In this document: piece by piece, positions 33,093-42,256 of the stretch
Layout of the letters: the number at the start of each line of letters is the position of its first letter
How positions within the stretch are numbered: the stretch's first letter is position 1
DNA from: an uncultured Caulobacterales bacterium
Lineage (GTDB): Bacteria; Pseudomonadota; Alphaproteobacteria; Caulobacterales; Maricaulaceae
Reading direction: 5' to 3'
DNA length: 45,376 bases
Assembly (NCBI GenBank): GCA_937923965.1
Contig: CALDTL010000081.1
Coordinates: forward strand, 1-45,376
Notes under the pieces: generated by a model
The model's input: only the letters and a program-made list of their open reading frames with translations
Told to the model about the DNA's origin: nothing
Database searches by the model: none
Position numbers and translations under genes: made by a program

Positions 33093-34139
33093 TCAGCGGC
33101 TGGCGGGGCAGCGATAGGTTTTGTGGAGGCGGCGCGCTTCCTTCTCCATATCATCCGTCCAGTCTATGTCTTGCGCATCAATGTTCTCTTTAAGTTGCCC
33201 CATAGTCGTCGCGCCGATGATATTGCTTGTTACAAACTCGCGCGATTCGACGAATTTTAACGCAAATTCTGTTGGGGTCAGCCCTAATTTTCGCGCCGTT
33301 TCATTGCAGTCCAGATAGGCCTCTTGGGTTGTCCTGTAACCCTCGAGAAACTGCGGAAACAAATCGCCGCGAGAGCCTTTGGGCGACTGGCCCTCATCAT
33401 ATTTCCCGGTCAGCATCCCCATCGCAAGGGGTGAATAGGCGAGCAGGCCAACATCTTCGCGCATCGCAATCTCCGCGCGGTCATAATCAAATCGGCGCGC
33501 GATAAGGCTGTAGACGCATTGATTACTGACTAGACGCGGCAGGCCGGATCTCTCTGCGATGTCCAAAAATTTCATTGTGCCCCACGCCGTCTCATTGGAG
33601 ACTCCGACATGACGGATATTCCCCTTTTCAACATGACGCGACAGCGCGCCCAGAATATCTTCCAATGGCACAATATCTTCGGCGTCATAGTCGTAATAGC
33701 TATCAAACCCAAAGGCTGGCATGGCGCGGTCGGGCCAATGGAGCTGATAGAGGTCAATGTAATCTGTTTGCAGACGTCTCAGAGATTTCTCGACGGCTTC
33801 ATCAATTTGCCAAGGCGTGTGGCGCGTCATCGGGACATCGCCGTCGCGGCACCATGTCATGCCGGATCGTCCGCAAACTTTCGTGGCGAGAACATATTTA
33901 TCGCGGTTTTTACGCGCGGCGGTCCATGTCCCAATATAGCTTTCCGTGCGGCCTTGTGTTTTCGCCTCCCCCGGGACCGGATACATTTCGGCCGTATCGA
34001 TAAAATTGATACCGCGCGACAATGCGTAATCCAGCTGCTCATGCGCCTCTGATTCTGTATTTTGCTTGCCCCAAGTCATTGTTCCGAGGCAGACGGAGCT
34101 AACTTCGAGATCAGTCCGCCCAAGTGTGCGCAGTTCCAT
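33093..34139 (-). CDS. Aldo/keto reductase (Tas-like)
   Basis: 348 residues with an (alpha/beta)8 AKR pattern. The N-terminus MELRTLGRTDLEVSSVCLGTMTWG and the catalytic Asp/Tyr in INFIDTAEMYP, the lysine in KYVLATKVCG, and the histidine in DLYQLHWPDR are all present. The insertion after the Tyr (GEAKTQGRTESYIGTW) and the overall length match the E. coli Tas/YghZ-like subgroup, NADPH-dependent oxidoreductases of uncertain substrate. The C-terminal cofactor region SNIIGATTMGQLKENI is complete. It is the first gene of a two-gene operon with thpR. Confidence 0.9.
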   Translation of the reverse strand: MELRTLGRTDLEVSSVCLGTMTWGKQNTESEAHEQLDYALSRGINFIDTAEMYPVPGEAKTQGRTESYIGTWTAARKNRDKYVLATKVCGRSGMTWCRDGDVPMTRHTPWQIDEAVEKSLRRLQTDYIDLYQLHWPDRAMPAFGFDSYYDYDAEDIVPLEDILGALSRHVEKGNIRHVGVSNETAWGTMKFLDIAERSGLPRLVSNQCVYSLIARRFDYDRAEIAMREDVGLLAYSPLAMGMLTGKYDEGQSPKGSRGDLFPQFLEGYRTTQEAYLDCNETARKLGLTPTEFALKFVESREFVTSNIIGATTMGQLKENIDAQDIDWTDDMEKEARRLHKTYRCPASR

Positions 34140-34174
34140 AGGTTTACCTTAAATTACATATAGGAGAGGATTAT

Positions 34175-34202
34175 TTGTGTTCCGACGAAAAGTGACTATA
34201 TA
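34175..34202 (+). promoter_or_regulatory. Probable sigma-70-type promoter of the BI-1 family gene
   Basis: TTGTGT at 34175-34180 and TATATA at 34197-34202 are 16 bases apart, a fair -35/-10 pair, 65 bases before the start codon. A nested hairpin lies directly downstream in the leader. Confidence 0.45.
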
Positions 34203-34212
34203 AAGGGCAAAG

Positions 34213-34242
34213 CCTCTGCAATGCCGAAACGGCGTAAAGAGG
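34213..34242 (+). other. Hairpin in the 5' leader of the BI-1 family gene
   Basis: CCTCT (34213-34217) pairs with AGAGG (34238-34242), enclosing the inner hairpin GCCG-AAA-CGGC (34223-34233). It lies between the likely transcription start and the ribosome binding site AAGGAG (34257-34262). It may stabilise the transcript. No riboswitch match was recognised. Confidence 0.4.
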
Positions 34243-34267
34243 TAAATGAAATGTTCAAGGAGTCGTC

Positions 34268-35002
34268 ATGAACCAATTTAATGCACAAAATGTAGGGATG
34301 GGTGCACAAACCGACCTCGGTTTAAGAACGTTCCTGCTTGGAACTTATCGATACATGGCCATGGCCATGGGCGTCACCGCTACTGTCGCTTTCTTCACAG
34401 GCCAAGCCATGATGAGCAACCCGGCTCTGATGGGGCTGATCTATAATCCAGTCGTGGCGATTGGAATGATTGTGGCGATTATGTTCGGGTTTGGGATGGT
34501 CGGTAAAAAATTACCGTCAATGTCAAAAGGCGGCGTGCTCGCGTTCCTCTTTGGCTTTGCTGCCGTTATGGGCGTCTTCATGTCAGCCTATGCAACAGCG
34601 GCCTACAGCCCGACAATCGTCGCAAAAATCTTCTTCATGACAGTGGCCATGTTCGGCGCATTGTCAATGTTTGGATATACGACGAAATTTGATCTTTCCG
34701 CAGTCGTAAAATATGCTTTCGCAGCCTTCATGGGATATGTCCTCATCGGCGTTGTTGGTATGTTCGTGCCAGCGCTCAGCATTTTTGCGGGCGGCACATT
34801 TGGCATGATCATCAACATCGTCGCCTTGGCGGCAATCGCTGTTATCACGGCGTGGGAAACGCAGCATCTGAAGCGCGTCTATTATGCCTATGCGAATGAC
34901 GCCGGCATGAAGGGCAAAATGCAGGCCTTTGGCGCAGCATCCTTGCTACTTGCTTTCATCAACATGTTCCAAATCTTGATGAGCTTGTTTGGCCGCGAAT
35001 AG
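34268..35002 (+). CDS. Bax inhibitor-1 (BI-1/YccA) family membrane protein
   Basis: 244 residues with seven hydrophobic helices. The N-terminal FLLGTYRYMAMAMGVTATVAFFTGQAM and the C-terminal helix pair with TAWETQHLKRVYYAY are typical for the UPF0005/YccA/BI-1 family, which includes YbhL, YccA and eukaryotic BI-1. YccA modulates the FtsH protease; other members are Ca2+ leak channels. The function here is not determined. A strong start signal (AAGGAG, 34257-34262), an upstream promoter-like pair and a 12-bp hairpin terminator downstream (35027-35059) show that it is a single-gene unit. Confidence 0.9.
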   Translation: MNQFNAQNVGMGAQTDLGLRTFLLGTYRYMAMAMGVTATVAFFTGQAMMSNPALMGLIYNPVVAIGMIVAIMFGFGMVGKKLPSMSKGGVLAFLFGFAAVMGVFMSAYATAAYSPTIVAKIFFMTVAMFGALSMFGYTTKFDLSAVVKYAFAAFMGYVLIGVVGMFVPALSIFAGGTFGMIINIVALAAIAVITAWETQHLKRVYYAYANDAGMKGKMQAFGAASLLLAFINMFQILMSLFGRE

Positions 35003-35026
35003 TCGCTGCCCAATTTAAAAAAGCAG

Positions 35027-35059
35027 CCGCCTCGTGCCTCTGGCGCGGGGCGGTTTTTT
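35027..35059 (+). terminator. Intrinsic terminator after the BI-1 family gene
   Basis: A 12-bp stem (35027-35038 with 35042-35053, two G-T wobbles) has a loop of three bases and is followed by six T. It lies 25 bases after the stop codon. Confidence 0.9.
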
Positions 35060-35130
35060 ATGTCTGACATTTAAGCCTGCGGCACCCTATAGTTAAGAGA
35101 GGCTTAATTGCCTTGCGCTAAATCCTGCGG

Positions 35131-36987
35131 ATGCGCCTCTCTCGCAAATTTCTGATGAACACAGTCCTGACCGGCACCGCCTGTGCCTATTTATCTGGCA
35201 TGGCCGTTCTGTCGGGATTTGCTATCTCTGCGAAAAACTTGCCGGACCCAAAAAAACTCTGGGAAAGCAACCGTCCGGTCTCGGTTCAGATCGTTGACCG
35301 CAACGGCAGAGATGTTCTCGTGCGCGGCGCCTCCGCAGAGCGTCCCGTTGATTTAGACAGCTTGCCTTTCCATATCCCTGTGACCTTTTTGGCAACAGAG
35401 GATGAGCGGTTCCGAAATCATATCGGCGTTGATCCGCGCGCGCTATTGCGGGCTCTGTGGCAGAACATCCGCGCACGGCGTTATGTGCAAGGCGGCTCTA
35501 CCCTGACGCAGCAGCTTTCCAAGAATATCTTCCTGTCGCCTGACAAAAAACTCACACGTAAAGCGCAGGAAATGATGCTGTCGATCTGGATGGAGCGCGA
35601 CTTCAGCAAGGATGAGCTCCTCGAAATGTATCTCTCGCGTATTTATTTCGGCAGCGGCGCATGGGGATTAGAGAGCGCCAGCCTGCGTTATTTCGATAAG
35701 CCCGCCGCCGACCTATCACTCGCCGAGGCGGCCATGTTGTCGGGATTGCTAAACGCCCCCTCCGCCGCAAATCCTGTTGCCAATTTTGATCGGGCCCAGG
35801 CGCGGCAACATGTAATTTTAGACTCGATGGATGCGCAAGGTCTCCTCGGAGACAATATCGCTGCGGCCGCCAAGGCCGAACCCCTCACCATACATAGCCC
35901 GAAGGACACGGAGGGCGCGCAATATTTCGTCGATTGGATTTGGGAAGATTTAGAAAACCGCATTGGCGTCCCAACGCAAGATATAATCGTGCAAACGACC
36001 CTTGACCTAGATACGCAAACGGCCGCCCAATCCGCGCTCATCGCCCATCTCGATCCGGAGCGCGGCGCAAATCAAGGCGCTATCATCAGCTTGGATGGCA
36101 CGGGCGGCGTCCAAACTCTGGTCGGCGGCTTGGATTACGGCGAAAGCCAATTTAACCGCGCCACTCAGGCCGTTCGCCAGCCCGGCTCGGCCTTCAAACC
36201 CTTTGTGTATCTTGCCGCCCTACGTGCCGGGAAATCACCATGGGACACGGCGGTCGATGCGCCCATCACGATTGAAGATTGGACCCCAGAAAATTTCACG
36301 GAGAAACATCTCGGAACGATTACCTTGCATAAGGCGCTCGCCAAATCTGTGAATACGGTCGCCGTATCCGTAGGCGAAGAGGTTGGGCGCGGCGCCGTTA
36401 TAGCTGCGGCGGAGCGGCAGGGCCTAACGGGCCTTAAGCCTTACCGGAGCCTCGCCCTTGGCGCGCAGGGCCAGACCCCCTTGGCCATTGCAGAGAGCTA
36501 CCTGCCCTTCGCAAATTGGGGCGTTTATAAACCGGCTTACGGCATTCTGTCGATCTCCACCGCAGACGGCACGCCGCTCTATGATCGCGAGGCGGCCAAT
36601 GGAACACCTGTGCTAGGCGCAAGCGAACTTGCGGATATGAATTACATGCTCAGAGAAGCCGTCGAGCGCGGCACCGGAGGCCGCGCCCGAGTCAAAGGCC
36701 ATATGATCGCGGGAAAAACCGGAACCACAAATGATTTCCGCGACGCTTGGTTTGTTGGCTACGCGCCTGACCGCGTTACCGCCGTTTGGGTCGGCGATGA
36801 TGAGAATGCCGCAATGAAGAACGTCACCGGCGGATCAATTCCCGCCATGATTTTCAAAGATGTCATGACCGAGCAGCTCAAAGATGTGCCCCCCGCGCGC
36901 CTACAAGTTTCAACCGAACCAGATTGGGCGAGAAAGAACGCGCAACTTCAAAACCTTCTCAACCAAATGGAAGGGCGCTTGCCTTAA
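35131..36987 (+). CDS. Class A penicillin-binding protein (bifunctional glycosyltransferase/transpeptidase)
   Basis: 618 residues. An N-terminal membrane helix (about 8-35) is followed by a GT51 domain: ATEDERFRNHIGVDP (catalytic Glu), GGSTLTQQLSKN, and RKAQEMMLSIWMERDFSKDELLEMYLSRIYFGSGAWG. The transpeptidase domain contains SxxK in RQPGSAFKPF, the SxN in KSVNTVAVSV and the KTG in AGKTGTTNDFRDAWFVGY. It polymerises and cross-links peptidoglycan in the periplasm. The length is short for PBP1a and lacks the inserted OB domain, like many alphaproteobacterial PBPs (PBP1C/Z-like). No operon partners are seen; a terminator-like hairpin lies at 37187-37222. Confidence 0.92.
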   Translation: MRLSRKFLMNTVLTGTACAYLSGMAVLSGFAISAKNLPDPKKLWESNRPVSVQIVDRNGRDVLVRGASAERPVDLDSLPFHIPVTFLATEDERFRNHIGVDPRALLRALWQNIRARRYVQGGSTLTQQLSKNIFLSPDKKLTRKAQEMMLSIWMERDFSKDELLEMYLSRIYFGSGAWGLESASLRYFDKPAADLSLAEAAMLSGLLNAPSAANPVANFDRAQARQHVILDSMDAQGLLGDNIAAAAKAEPLTIHSPKDTEGAQYFVDWIWEDLENRIGVPTQDIIVQTTLDLDTQTAAQSALIAHLDPERGANQGAIISLDGTGGVQTLVGGLDYGESQFNRATQAVRQPGSAFKPFVYLAALRAGKSPWDTAVDAPITIEDWTPENFTEKHLGTITLHKALAKSVNTVAVSVGEEVGRGAVIAAAERQGLTGLKPYRSLALGAQGQTPLAIAESYLPFANWGVYKPAYGILSISTADGTPLYDREAANGTPVLGASELADMNYMLREAVERGTGGRARVKGHMIAGKTGTTNDFRDAWFVGYAPDRVTAVWVGDDENAAMKNVTGGSIPAMIFKDVMTEQLKDVPPARLQVSTEPDWARKNAQLQNLLNQMEGRLP

Positions 36988-37225
36988 GACCCCCATATGG
37001 TTGGGGCTCAAATGACTTTAATCATCCTGTGTTGAAATAGCCCTCAAACGCCCGTTCAATTTCCATTCATATTTTAGCCCTTAAGGGCTTTCGGCGCATC
37101 GCAAACATATCTGAGCGGCGTTAATTTAGATCGGTCCTTTTTGTGGGCATAGGATCGATCTTCAGACCAAATGGTCTCGGAATTTTCCTTTCGCACTGTG
37201 GGGGTGCGGAAGGTCTTTTTTTGTC
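36988..37225. other. Convergent intergenic region with palindrome and terminator
   Basis: No gene was found. A perfect 14-base palindrome AGACCAAATGGTCT occupies 37164-37177. A 10-bp stem with one wobble (37187-37196 with 37204-37213) is followed by TCTTTTTTT and acts on the plus strand. The first 150 bases show nothing recognisable. Confidence 0.5.
37187..37222 (+). terminator. Intrinsic terminator, plus strand
   Basis: CCTTTCGCAC pairs with GTGCGGAAGG (one T-G wobble, loop of seven bases), followed by TC and seven T. It lies 200 bases after the penicillin-binding protein stop. The distance is long for that gene, so a short RNA between them is possible. Confidence 0.8.
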
Positions 37226-37957
37226 TTAAAATTCTGCTCCGACGGCGTGCAGGATGGGTCCGTTCTTACTGAGCCAGCGCTTCGCGCCTTTAACATCATC
37301 AAAGATTCGGTCGCAAACCGCCCAAAAAGCCGCACTATGATTAGCCTCAATCATATGGGCGCATTCATGCGCCGCGACATATTCTAAAATTTCTGGCGGG
37401 GCGCAAATGAGACGCCAAGAATAGGAAATATGCCCCTCCCCATTCCGCGTAATACAGCTCCCCCAGCGGCTTTCCGTATCGCGAACGGAAACTTTGCCAA
37501 CACGCTTATCAAGCTCCGCGGCGTAATGATGGCTTGCGGCTTCAAGTTCTGCGCGGGCCTCGCGGATAAGGAACCGTCTCACCCGGCCCGGAAAGCTCTC
37601 AATATCAGGGCTGGGAACCACCAGCTTGCGCCCCGCGCGGTCAACTCTGGCACGCCCGCGTCCCGGCGGATTGACAAGGCGAAAATATTGACCTTGGAAT
37701 AAAATTTCTCCGCCCGGCGCAAAAGGCTGCGGCGGCGGAAGCGCTTCGAGCTGAACATCAATCCAGTCGCGTTGTTGCCCAGCGAATGAGCGGGCCTTTG
37801 CAAAAGCCCTAACGCCAGGGACGACGACATGCACTTCTCGGGCGCCCATCTTGACCTTTAAGGAAATGCGCCGGGCGCGTTCGGACAAAACGTATAAAAC
37901 GCGAGGATCAGAGGCGTCCCGCAACGGGAAATCCGACTTGCTCGGCTGGCCTTGCAT
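37226..37957 (-). CDS. YgjP-type M48-like zinc metallopeptidase domain protein (COG1451)
   Basis: 243 residues from the ATG at 37957. The open frame extends further upstream into the region opposite the next gene and is rejected there. The zinc motif is in VAAHECAHMIEANHSAAFW (HExxH, third ligand His), with the upstream DTESRWGSC and ISYSWRLICAPPEILEYV blocks. This is the family around E. coli YgjP. The physiological substrate is not established. The gene is divergent from the lipoprotein at 37998, with 40 bases between starts, so their promoters must overlap. Confidence 0.9.
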   Translation of the reverse strand: MQGQPSKSDFPLRDASDPRVLYVLSERARRISLKVKMGAREVHVVVPGVRAFAKARSFAGQQRDWIDVQLEALPPPQPFAPGGEILFQGQYFRLVNPPGRGRARVDRAGRKLVVPSPDIESFPGRVRRFLIREARAELEAASHHYAAELDKRVGKVSVRDTESRWGSCITRNGEGHISYSWRLICAPPEILEYVAAHECAHMIEANHSAAFWAVCDRIFDDVKGAKRWLSKNGPILHAVGAEF

Positions 37958-37997
37958 GTTATCGTCTATTTTCAGTATGGAATTTAGGAAACCACCC

Positions 37998-39614
37998 ATG
38001 TCTTTAAATCTGTCGTCCCTTTTGAAGCTCTCCATTGCAGGAGCCGTGATTCTGAGTGTGGGGGCATGTAAGCCTGCAGACAAGGGGCAAGGTGCATTGA
38101 AATCTGAAGGCATCGCAGCCTTAAACTTGTCGAAAAGCGAAAGTACCGTCTTTGCGAAATATTTTGCGACAGACCCCTGCGCGGTTGATGAAATGGAAGC
38201 CCTCGGGGCTTTGGCGGGGTTAGGCCTCGGCGAGAGCGGCGCAAATGGTGTGAGTTATAAGTCGAGAAACTTCAGCGGCGGACGGGTTGCCTATACTGAT
38301 CTAACCCTGCGCGAAGATGGCAAAGACCCTGTCGCTTTCTCTGCGAGCTCAGTTGTCTTTCACTGTCCAAAAATGGGCGACGAGGCACCTAGTTTTGACC
38401 GAATTGACCTCACCGATATCTTTATGTTCGATCAGGACGAGGAAGTCGAAATTTCAGCTAAAACCCTCAACATCGCCAATCCGACATCGGATGGCGCGCG
38501 ATCTATCGTCCAAAGCTTGACGCAAGCTGACCCCGGCGACGTCGAAGACACTGGCTTTGAGTCCATTTCAATGACGGATGCACAAATGAAATCCCCAGAC
38601 CTTAACGGCACGCTGGCGGCGCTCAGTTGGGGTAAAACACAAGATGAGGATGGGCGTTGGTCAGCCGACCTCACGCTCGACCGTTTTGAACTCACCCATA
38701 CGGACGCTAGCGGCGTCCAAGCTATGAACATGATTTTCAAGGGCATGAGCGCCCGCAACGTGTCGCTCTCGGGTGCGATGAACGCGCGTCGCTCCATGTC
38801 TCCAGATGGAATGATGGGGACTGTATTTGGCAAGCTCAATGTGTTTGAGAAACCTTATGATGAGCTTTTGATTGAGACGATGAAAGTCGACGCAGAAGGG
38901 TTTTCATTGGATTTCGGCGGAATCGAAGGCCAGACGACCGAAGACGCAGACATCATTACAATCCGCCAGACACTCAAGCCAACGCAAATGCAAATGAAAC
39001 CTGCGATGGGAAATATAGCTGATTTCAAACAGACCTATGACATTTTGAAATCCCTTGGGTTTGAAACGATGAAGATGTCCGGCAGTTCCGTAACGACCCT
39101 AAACTCAACTGACGATTCTATCTCGGTGTCTGACGGCCTCTTTGTGATTGATGACGCGATGCGATTGAATTTTGAATATCAGGCAGAAGGTCTCGGCGCA
39201 ATGAAGACAAAAATGAATAGCGTGCGCGCGGGAGAGTCAGGCGCGGATGCCATGGCCGCCTATGATGAGTTAAAGCTCAAGAGCTTTCGCATGACGATGG
39301 AAGATAACTCCATTGTAGAGCGAGGCTTGAAACTTGCCGCTGAAATGACGGGCCAAAGCGAAACCATGATCAAACGTTCGCTCGGTATGGCCGTTTTTGC
39401 CGCGGCGATGGCCGCGGAAAATGAGGTTCAAGCCGAAGTCTATTCTGAGGCAACAGAGGCTTTTGCAGATTTTGTCAAAAAAGGCGGCACATTGACAATT
39501 GAGGCCAATCCACCAGCCCCCTTCCCGCTCGCGCCGCTCGTCACCGGAAAAGGCGAAGATGTTGATCCGGCCACCCTCGGATTCAGCGCCAGTCAAGCGG
39601 GCGGCACTGAGTGA
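37998..39614 (+). CDS. Lipoprotein of unknown function (538 residues)
   Basis: The start at 37998 is chosen because a lipoprotein signal (MSLNLSSLLKLSIAGAVILSVGAC) begins there, with lipidation at Cys24, and AGGAA lies nearby. The remaining 500 residues have repeated acidic, serine-rich beta-strand-like segments such as FSGGRVAYTDLTLREDG, AQMKSPDLNGTLAALSWGK and VSDGLFVIDDAMRLNFEYQ. They resemble large periplasmic proteins of lipid- or LPS-transport type (AsmA-like or DUF945-like), but I do not recognise the family. It is coupled to the next gene through a GTGA overlap. Function unknown. Confidence 0.7.
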   Translation: MSLNLSSLLKLSIAGAVILSVGACKPADKGQGALKSEGIAALNLSKSESTVFAKYFATDPCAVDEMEALGALAGLGLGESGANGVSYKSRNFSGGRVAYTDLTLREDGKDPVAFSASSVVFHCPKMGDEAPSFDRIDLTDIFMFDQDEEVEISAKTLNIANPTSDGARSIVQSLTQADPGDVEDTGFESISMTDAQMKSPDLNGTLAALSWGKTQDEDGRWSADLTLDRFELTHTDASGVQAMNMIFKGMSARNVSLSGAMNARRSMSPDGMMGTVFGKLNVFEKPYDELLIETMKVDAEGFSLDFGGIEGQTTEDADIITIRQTLKPTQMQMKPAMGNIADFKQTYDILKSLGFETMKMSGSSVTTLNSTDDSISVSDGLFVIDDAMRLNFEYQAEGLGAMKTKMNSVRAGESGADAMAAYDELKLKSFRMTMEDNSIVERGLKLAAEMTGQSETMIKRSLGMAVFAAAMAAENEVQAEVYSEATEAFADFVKKGGTLTIEANPPAPFPLAPLVTGKGEDVDPATLGFSASQAGGTE

Positions 39615-40336
39615 TACGAAATGGCCTAAAAGACTTTAAAGGTCTGGATCATGATCCAGATTTTCGCTGGCGCGGGACCAACGTCACTCGCATCGAAAAC
39701 CTCTCAGATATTGCGTTCGCAATTGCCTTAGGAATGCTTGTAACCGGTGTGGATGCGCCCCGCACACTTATCGATTTGCGAGGTTTTCTAATTAACATCA
39801 TTCCTACGTTTTTAGCGTTTTGCGTGCTTTTGGGATTATGGAACGGACACTATACATTCTTCCGTAGATACGACGTTGCGGATCGCAAAATCATCACTTT
39901 AAATGCCGTTTTGATCTTCATTGTTCTATTCATGGCCTATCCATTACGATTCGCCTTTGACGCATTATTTGGATTTCTGACAACCGTTTTCACCGGTGAT
40001 TATTCACGATCAGTCAGTTTGGGCGTTATGAGCATTAAAAACGCCGCAGAGATTATTGTCTATTTTTGCCTATTCTATTCAGCAGCTTTTGCCACCTTCG
40101 CGATGATGCAGGGGCACGTGTTGAAAAAAGCAGAGCTCCTAAATTTAAATGAGCATGAAATTGCAGTGTCTCGGCAAATGCGGTTGACGCGCTGGCTACA
40201 ATGCGGCGTTACGCTATTTTGCGCCGCCCTAGCCGGTTTGACGCCGCTCGGGCCTGCGGCGGCTTTTTTAACAACCTCGTTTAAACCTGCCTCTTGGATC
40301 GCAAAAAAGCGCCACCCGACCCCAGCGCCCGCATAA
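39611..40336 (+). CDS. TMEM175-like (DUF1211) membrane protein
   Basis: 241 residues. The start GTG at 39611 overlaps the upstream stop (GTGA), showing translational coupling. After a charged N-terminus comes RIENLSDIAFAIALGMLVTGV, equivalent to the pore helix signature RxxxFSDAVFAIAxTLL of bacterial TMEM175. About six hydrophobic helices follow. TMEM175 proteins conduct potassium; whether this divergent one does is not known. The pairing with a large lipoprotein is not a known arrangement. A 113-bp gap to etfB follows. Confidence 0.7.
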   Translation: MIRNGLKDFKGLDHDPDFRWRGTNVTRIENLSDIAFAIALGMLVTGVDAPRTLIDLRGFLINIIPTFLAFCVLLGLWNGHYTFFRRYDVADRKIITLNAVLIFIVLFMAYPLRFAFDALFGFLTTVFTGDYSRSVSLGVMSIKNAAEIIVYFCLFYSAAFATFAMMQGHVLKKAELLNLNEHEIAVSRQMRLTRWLQCGVTLFCAALAGLTPLGPAAAFLTTSFKPASWIAKKRHPTPAPA

Positions 40337-40449
40337 CCCACATAAATGTTTAACCTCTCTGCGCCAATGCGCCGCTTATGGCGTCTTGAAAATCCCGCCT
40401 GCAACCCGCATATGACGTTTAGTTATTTTCCCACCTTTGGAGCCACCTC

Positions 40450-41199
40450 ATGAAAGTTCTGGTCCCGGTCAAGCGTGTGCTTGACTATAACGTCAAGGCG
40501 CGGGTCAAATCCGACCAGTCAGGCGTTGATCTCTCTAATGTCAAAATGTCGATGAACCCTTTTGACGAAATCGCTGTCGAAGAGGCTGTCCGCCTGCAAG
40601 AAGGCGGCACAGCCACGGAAACAATCGTTGTTTCTGTTGGTCCAGCGAAGGCGCAAGAAACTATCCGCACGGCGCTGGCTATGGGTATGGACCGCGGCGT
40701 ACATGTCCAAACCGATGAGGACCTTGAACCTCTCGCGGTCGCGAAAATCCTCAAAGAAGTTGCCGCCAGCGAAGGCGCAGAGCTTATCGTCATGGGCAAA
40801 CAGGCCATTGATAATGATTACGGCGCAACGGGCGGCATGCTCGCAGCGCTTTTAGATTGGCCTATTGGCTCTGCGGCGAACTCTATGTCGCTCGACGGCG
40901 GCGCGCTGACGGTCGTCAAAGAAGTCGACGGCGGATTGCAAACCGTCAAGCTGAAAATGCCAGCCCTCGTGACGGCTGACTTGCGCCTCAATGAGCCGCG
41001 TTATGCCTCGCTTCCCAATATTATGAAGGCGAAGAAAAAGCCGATTGATGCGAAGACGCCCGCCGATCTGGGCGTGGACACAGCGCCGCGCCTCAAGACG
41101 CTGAAAGTCACAGAACCCGCTGCGCGTGAAGCTGGTATTAAAGTCGAAGATGCGGCGCAGCTCGTAGATAAATTGAAAAACGAAGCAGGAGTCATCTAA
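40450..41199 (+). CDS. etfB: Electron transfer flavoprotein, beta subunit
   Basis: 249 residues. The N-terminal [19 protein letters not shown] and [16 protein letters not shown], and the later [23 protein letters not shown] and [26 protein letters not shown], are ETF-beta signatures. It binds AMP and shares FAD with the alpha subunit. ETF collects electrons from acyl-CoA and other dehydrogenases and passes them to ETF:ubiquinone oxidoreductase. The stop overlaps the etfA start by one base (TAATG), so they are coupled. Confidence 0.96.
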   Translation: MKVLVPVKRVLDYNVKARVKSDQSGVDLSNVKMSMNPFDEIAVEEAVRLQEGGTATETIVVSVGPAKAQETIRTALAMGMDRGVHVQTDEDLEPLAVAKILKEVAASEGAELIVMGKQAIDNDYGATGGMLAALLDWPIGSAANSMSLDGGALTVVKEVDGGLQTVKLKMPALVTADLRLNEPRYASLPNIMKAKKKPIDAKTPADLGVDTAPRLKTLKVTEPAAREAGIKVEDAAQLVDKLKNEAGVI

Positions 41200-42140
41200 T
41201 GGCCATTCTTGTTATTGCAGAACATGACAACGCCTCCCTGAAGGACGCGACTCATAAAACCGTCTCCGCCGCCGCCAAAATGGGCGGGGATGTGGATATC
41301 CTTGTTGCCGGCAAAGGCGTCAAAGATGTTGTCGCCGCGGCCGCCAAGATTGACGGCGTGCGCGCCGTTATTGGTGTCGATCATGCCAGCCTTGAGAGGC
41401 AACTCGCTGAAGCTATGGAAACCGTCGTGACAGGACTCATGGGCGGGTATGACGCCGTCCTTGCGCCGGATACGACAACGCATAAAAACTACATGCCGCG
41501 CGTCGCAGCCAAACTCGACGTCCAGCAAATCAGCTCGGTCACAGGCGTGGAGAGCGCGGACACCTTTGTGCGTCCGATCTACGCGGGTAACGCGATGGCG
41601 ACCGTGCAGTCCTCAGATAGCAAAAAAGTTGTCACCGTTCGCACCACCGCTTTTGCGGCGGCGGGCGAAGGCGGATCGGCCTCAACCTCTGATGCGGACG
41701 GCGGCATTGGCGCGCTGAAATCTGAATATGTCGGCGAAGAGCTGTCCAAATCGGACCGTCCAGAACTGACAGCGGCGAAAGTTGTTATCTCTGGCGGTCG
41801 CGGCATGGGCTCAGGTGAAAACTTTAAAATGCTCGAAGGTATCGCGGATAAGCTTGGTGCCGCTATGGGGGCCTCACGCGCCGCCGTTGATGCGGGCTTC
41901 GTTCCGAATGATTGGCAAGTCGGCCAAACGGGTAAAGCCGTCGCGCCAGAGCTTTATATTGCTGTCGGTATCTCCGGCGCTATCCAGCATTTGGCCGGTA
42001 TGAAAGACTCAAAGGTCATTGCCGCGATTAATAAGGACGAAGATGCGCCGATCTTTACCGTCGCGGATTACGGCCTTGTGGCGGACCTGTTTAAGGCCCT
42101 GCCCGAGCTTGAGGACGAGCTAACGAAAGCCGGCTACTAA
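41199..42140 (+). CDS. etfA: Electron transfer flavoprotein, alpha subunit
   Basis: 313 residues. The C-terminal FAD domain is seen in [53 protein letters not shown] and [22 protein letters not shown]. The N-terminal domain has the Rossmann-like fold shared with EtfB. It forms a heterodimer with EtfB in the cytoplasm. The stop is followed by a perfect hairpin terminator at 42166-42193, so etfBA is a complete operon. Confidence 0.96.
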   Translation: MAILVIAEHDNASLKDATHKTVSAAAKMGGDVDILVAGKGVKDVVAAAAKIDGVRAVIGVDHASLERQLAEAMETVVTGLMGGYDAVLAPDTTTHKNYMPRVAAKLDVQQISSVTGVESADTFVRPIYAGNAMATVQSSDSKKVVTVRTTAFAAAGEGGSASTSDADGGIGALKSEYVGEELSKSDRPELTAAKVVISGGRGMGSGENFKMLEGIADKLGAAMGASRAAVDAGFVPNDWQVGQTGKAVAPELYIAVGISGAIQHLAGMKDSKVIAAINKDEDAPIFTVADYGLVADLFKALPELEDELTKAGY

Positions 42141-42165
42141 ACTAGTTTACAGTCATTAGATTATG

Positions 42166-42193
42166 AAACCCCGCCAATTGGCGGGGTTTTTTT
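42166..42193 (+). terminator. Intrinsic terminator of etfBA
   Basis: A perfect 10-bp stem AAACCCCGCC / GGCGGGGTTT with loop AATT is followed by further T. It lies 25 bases after the etfA stop. It may also protect against the convergent lipoprotein gene. Confidence 0.92.
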
Positions 42194-42256
42194 ATGCGTT
42201 GAGCTCGAAACCGCCCCGCTATGAACAAGGCGAGCCTCTAATTCTCCGGCGAATAT

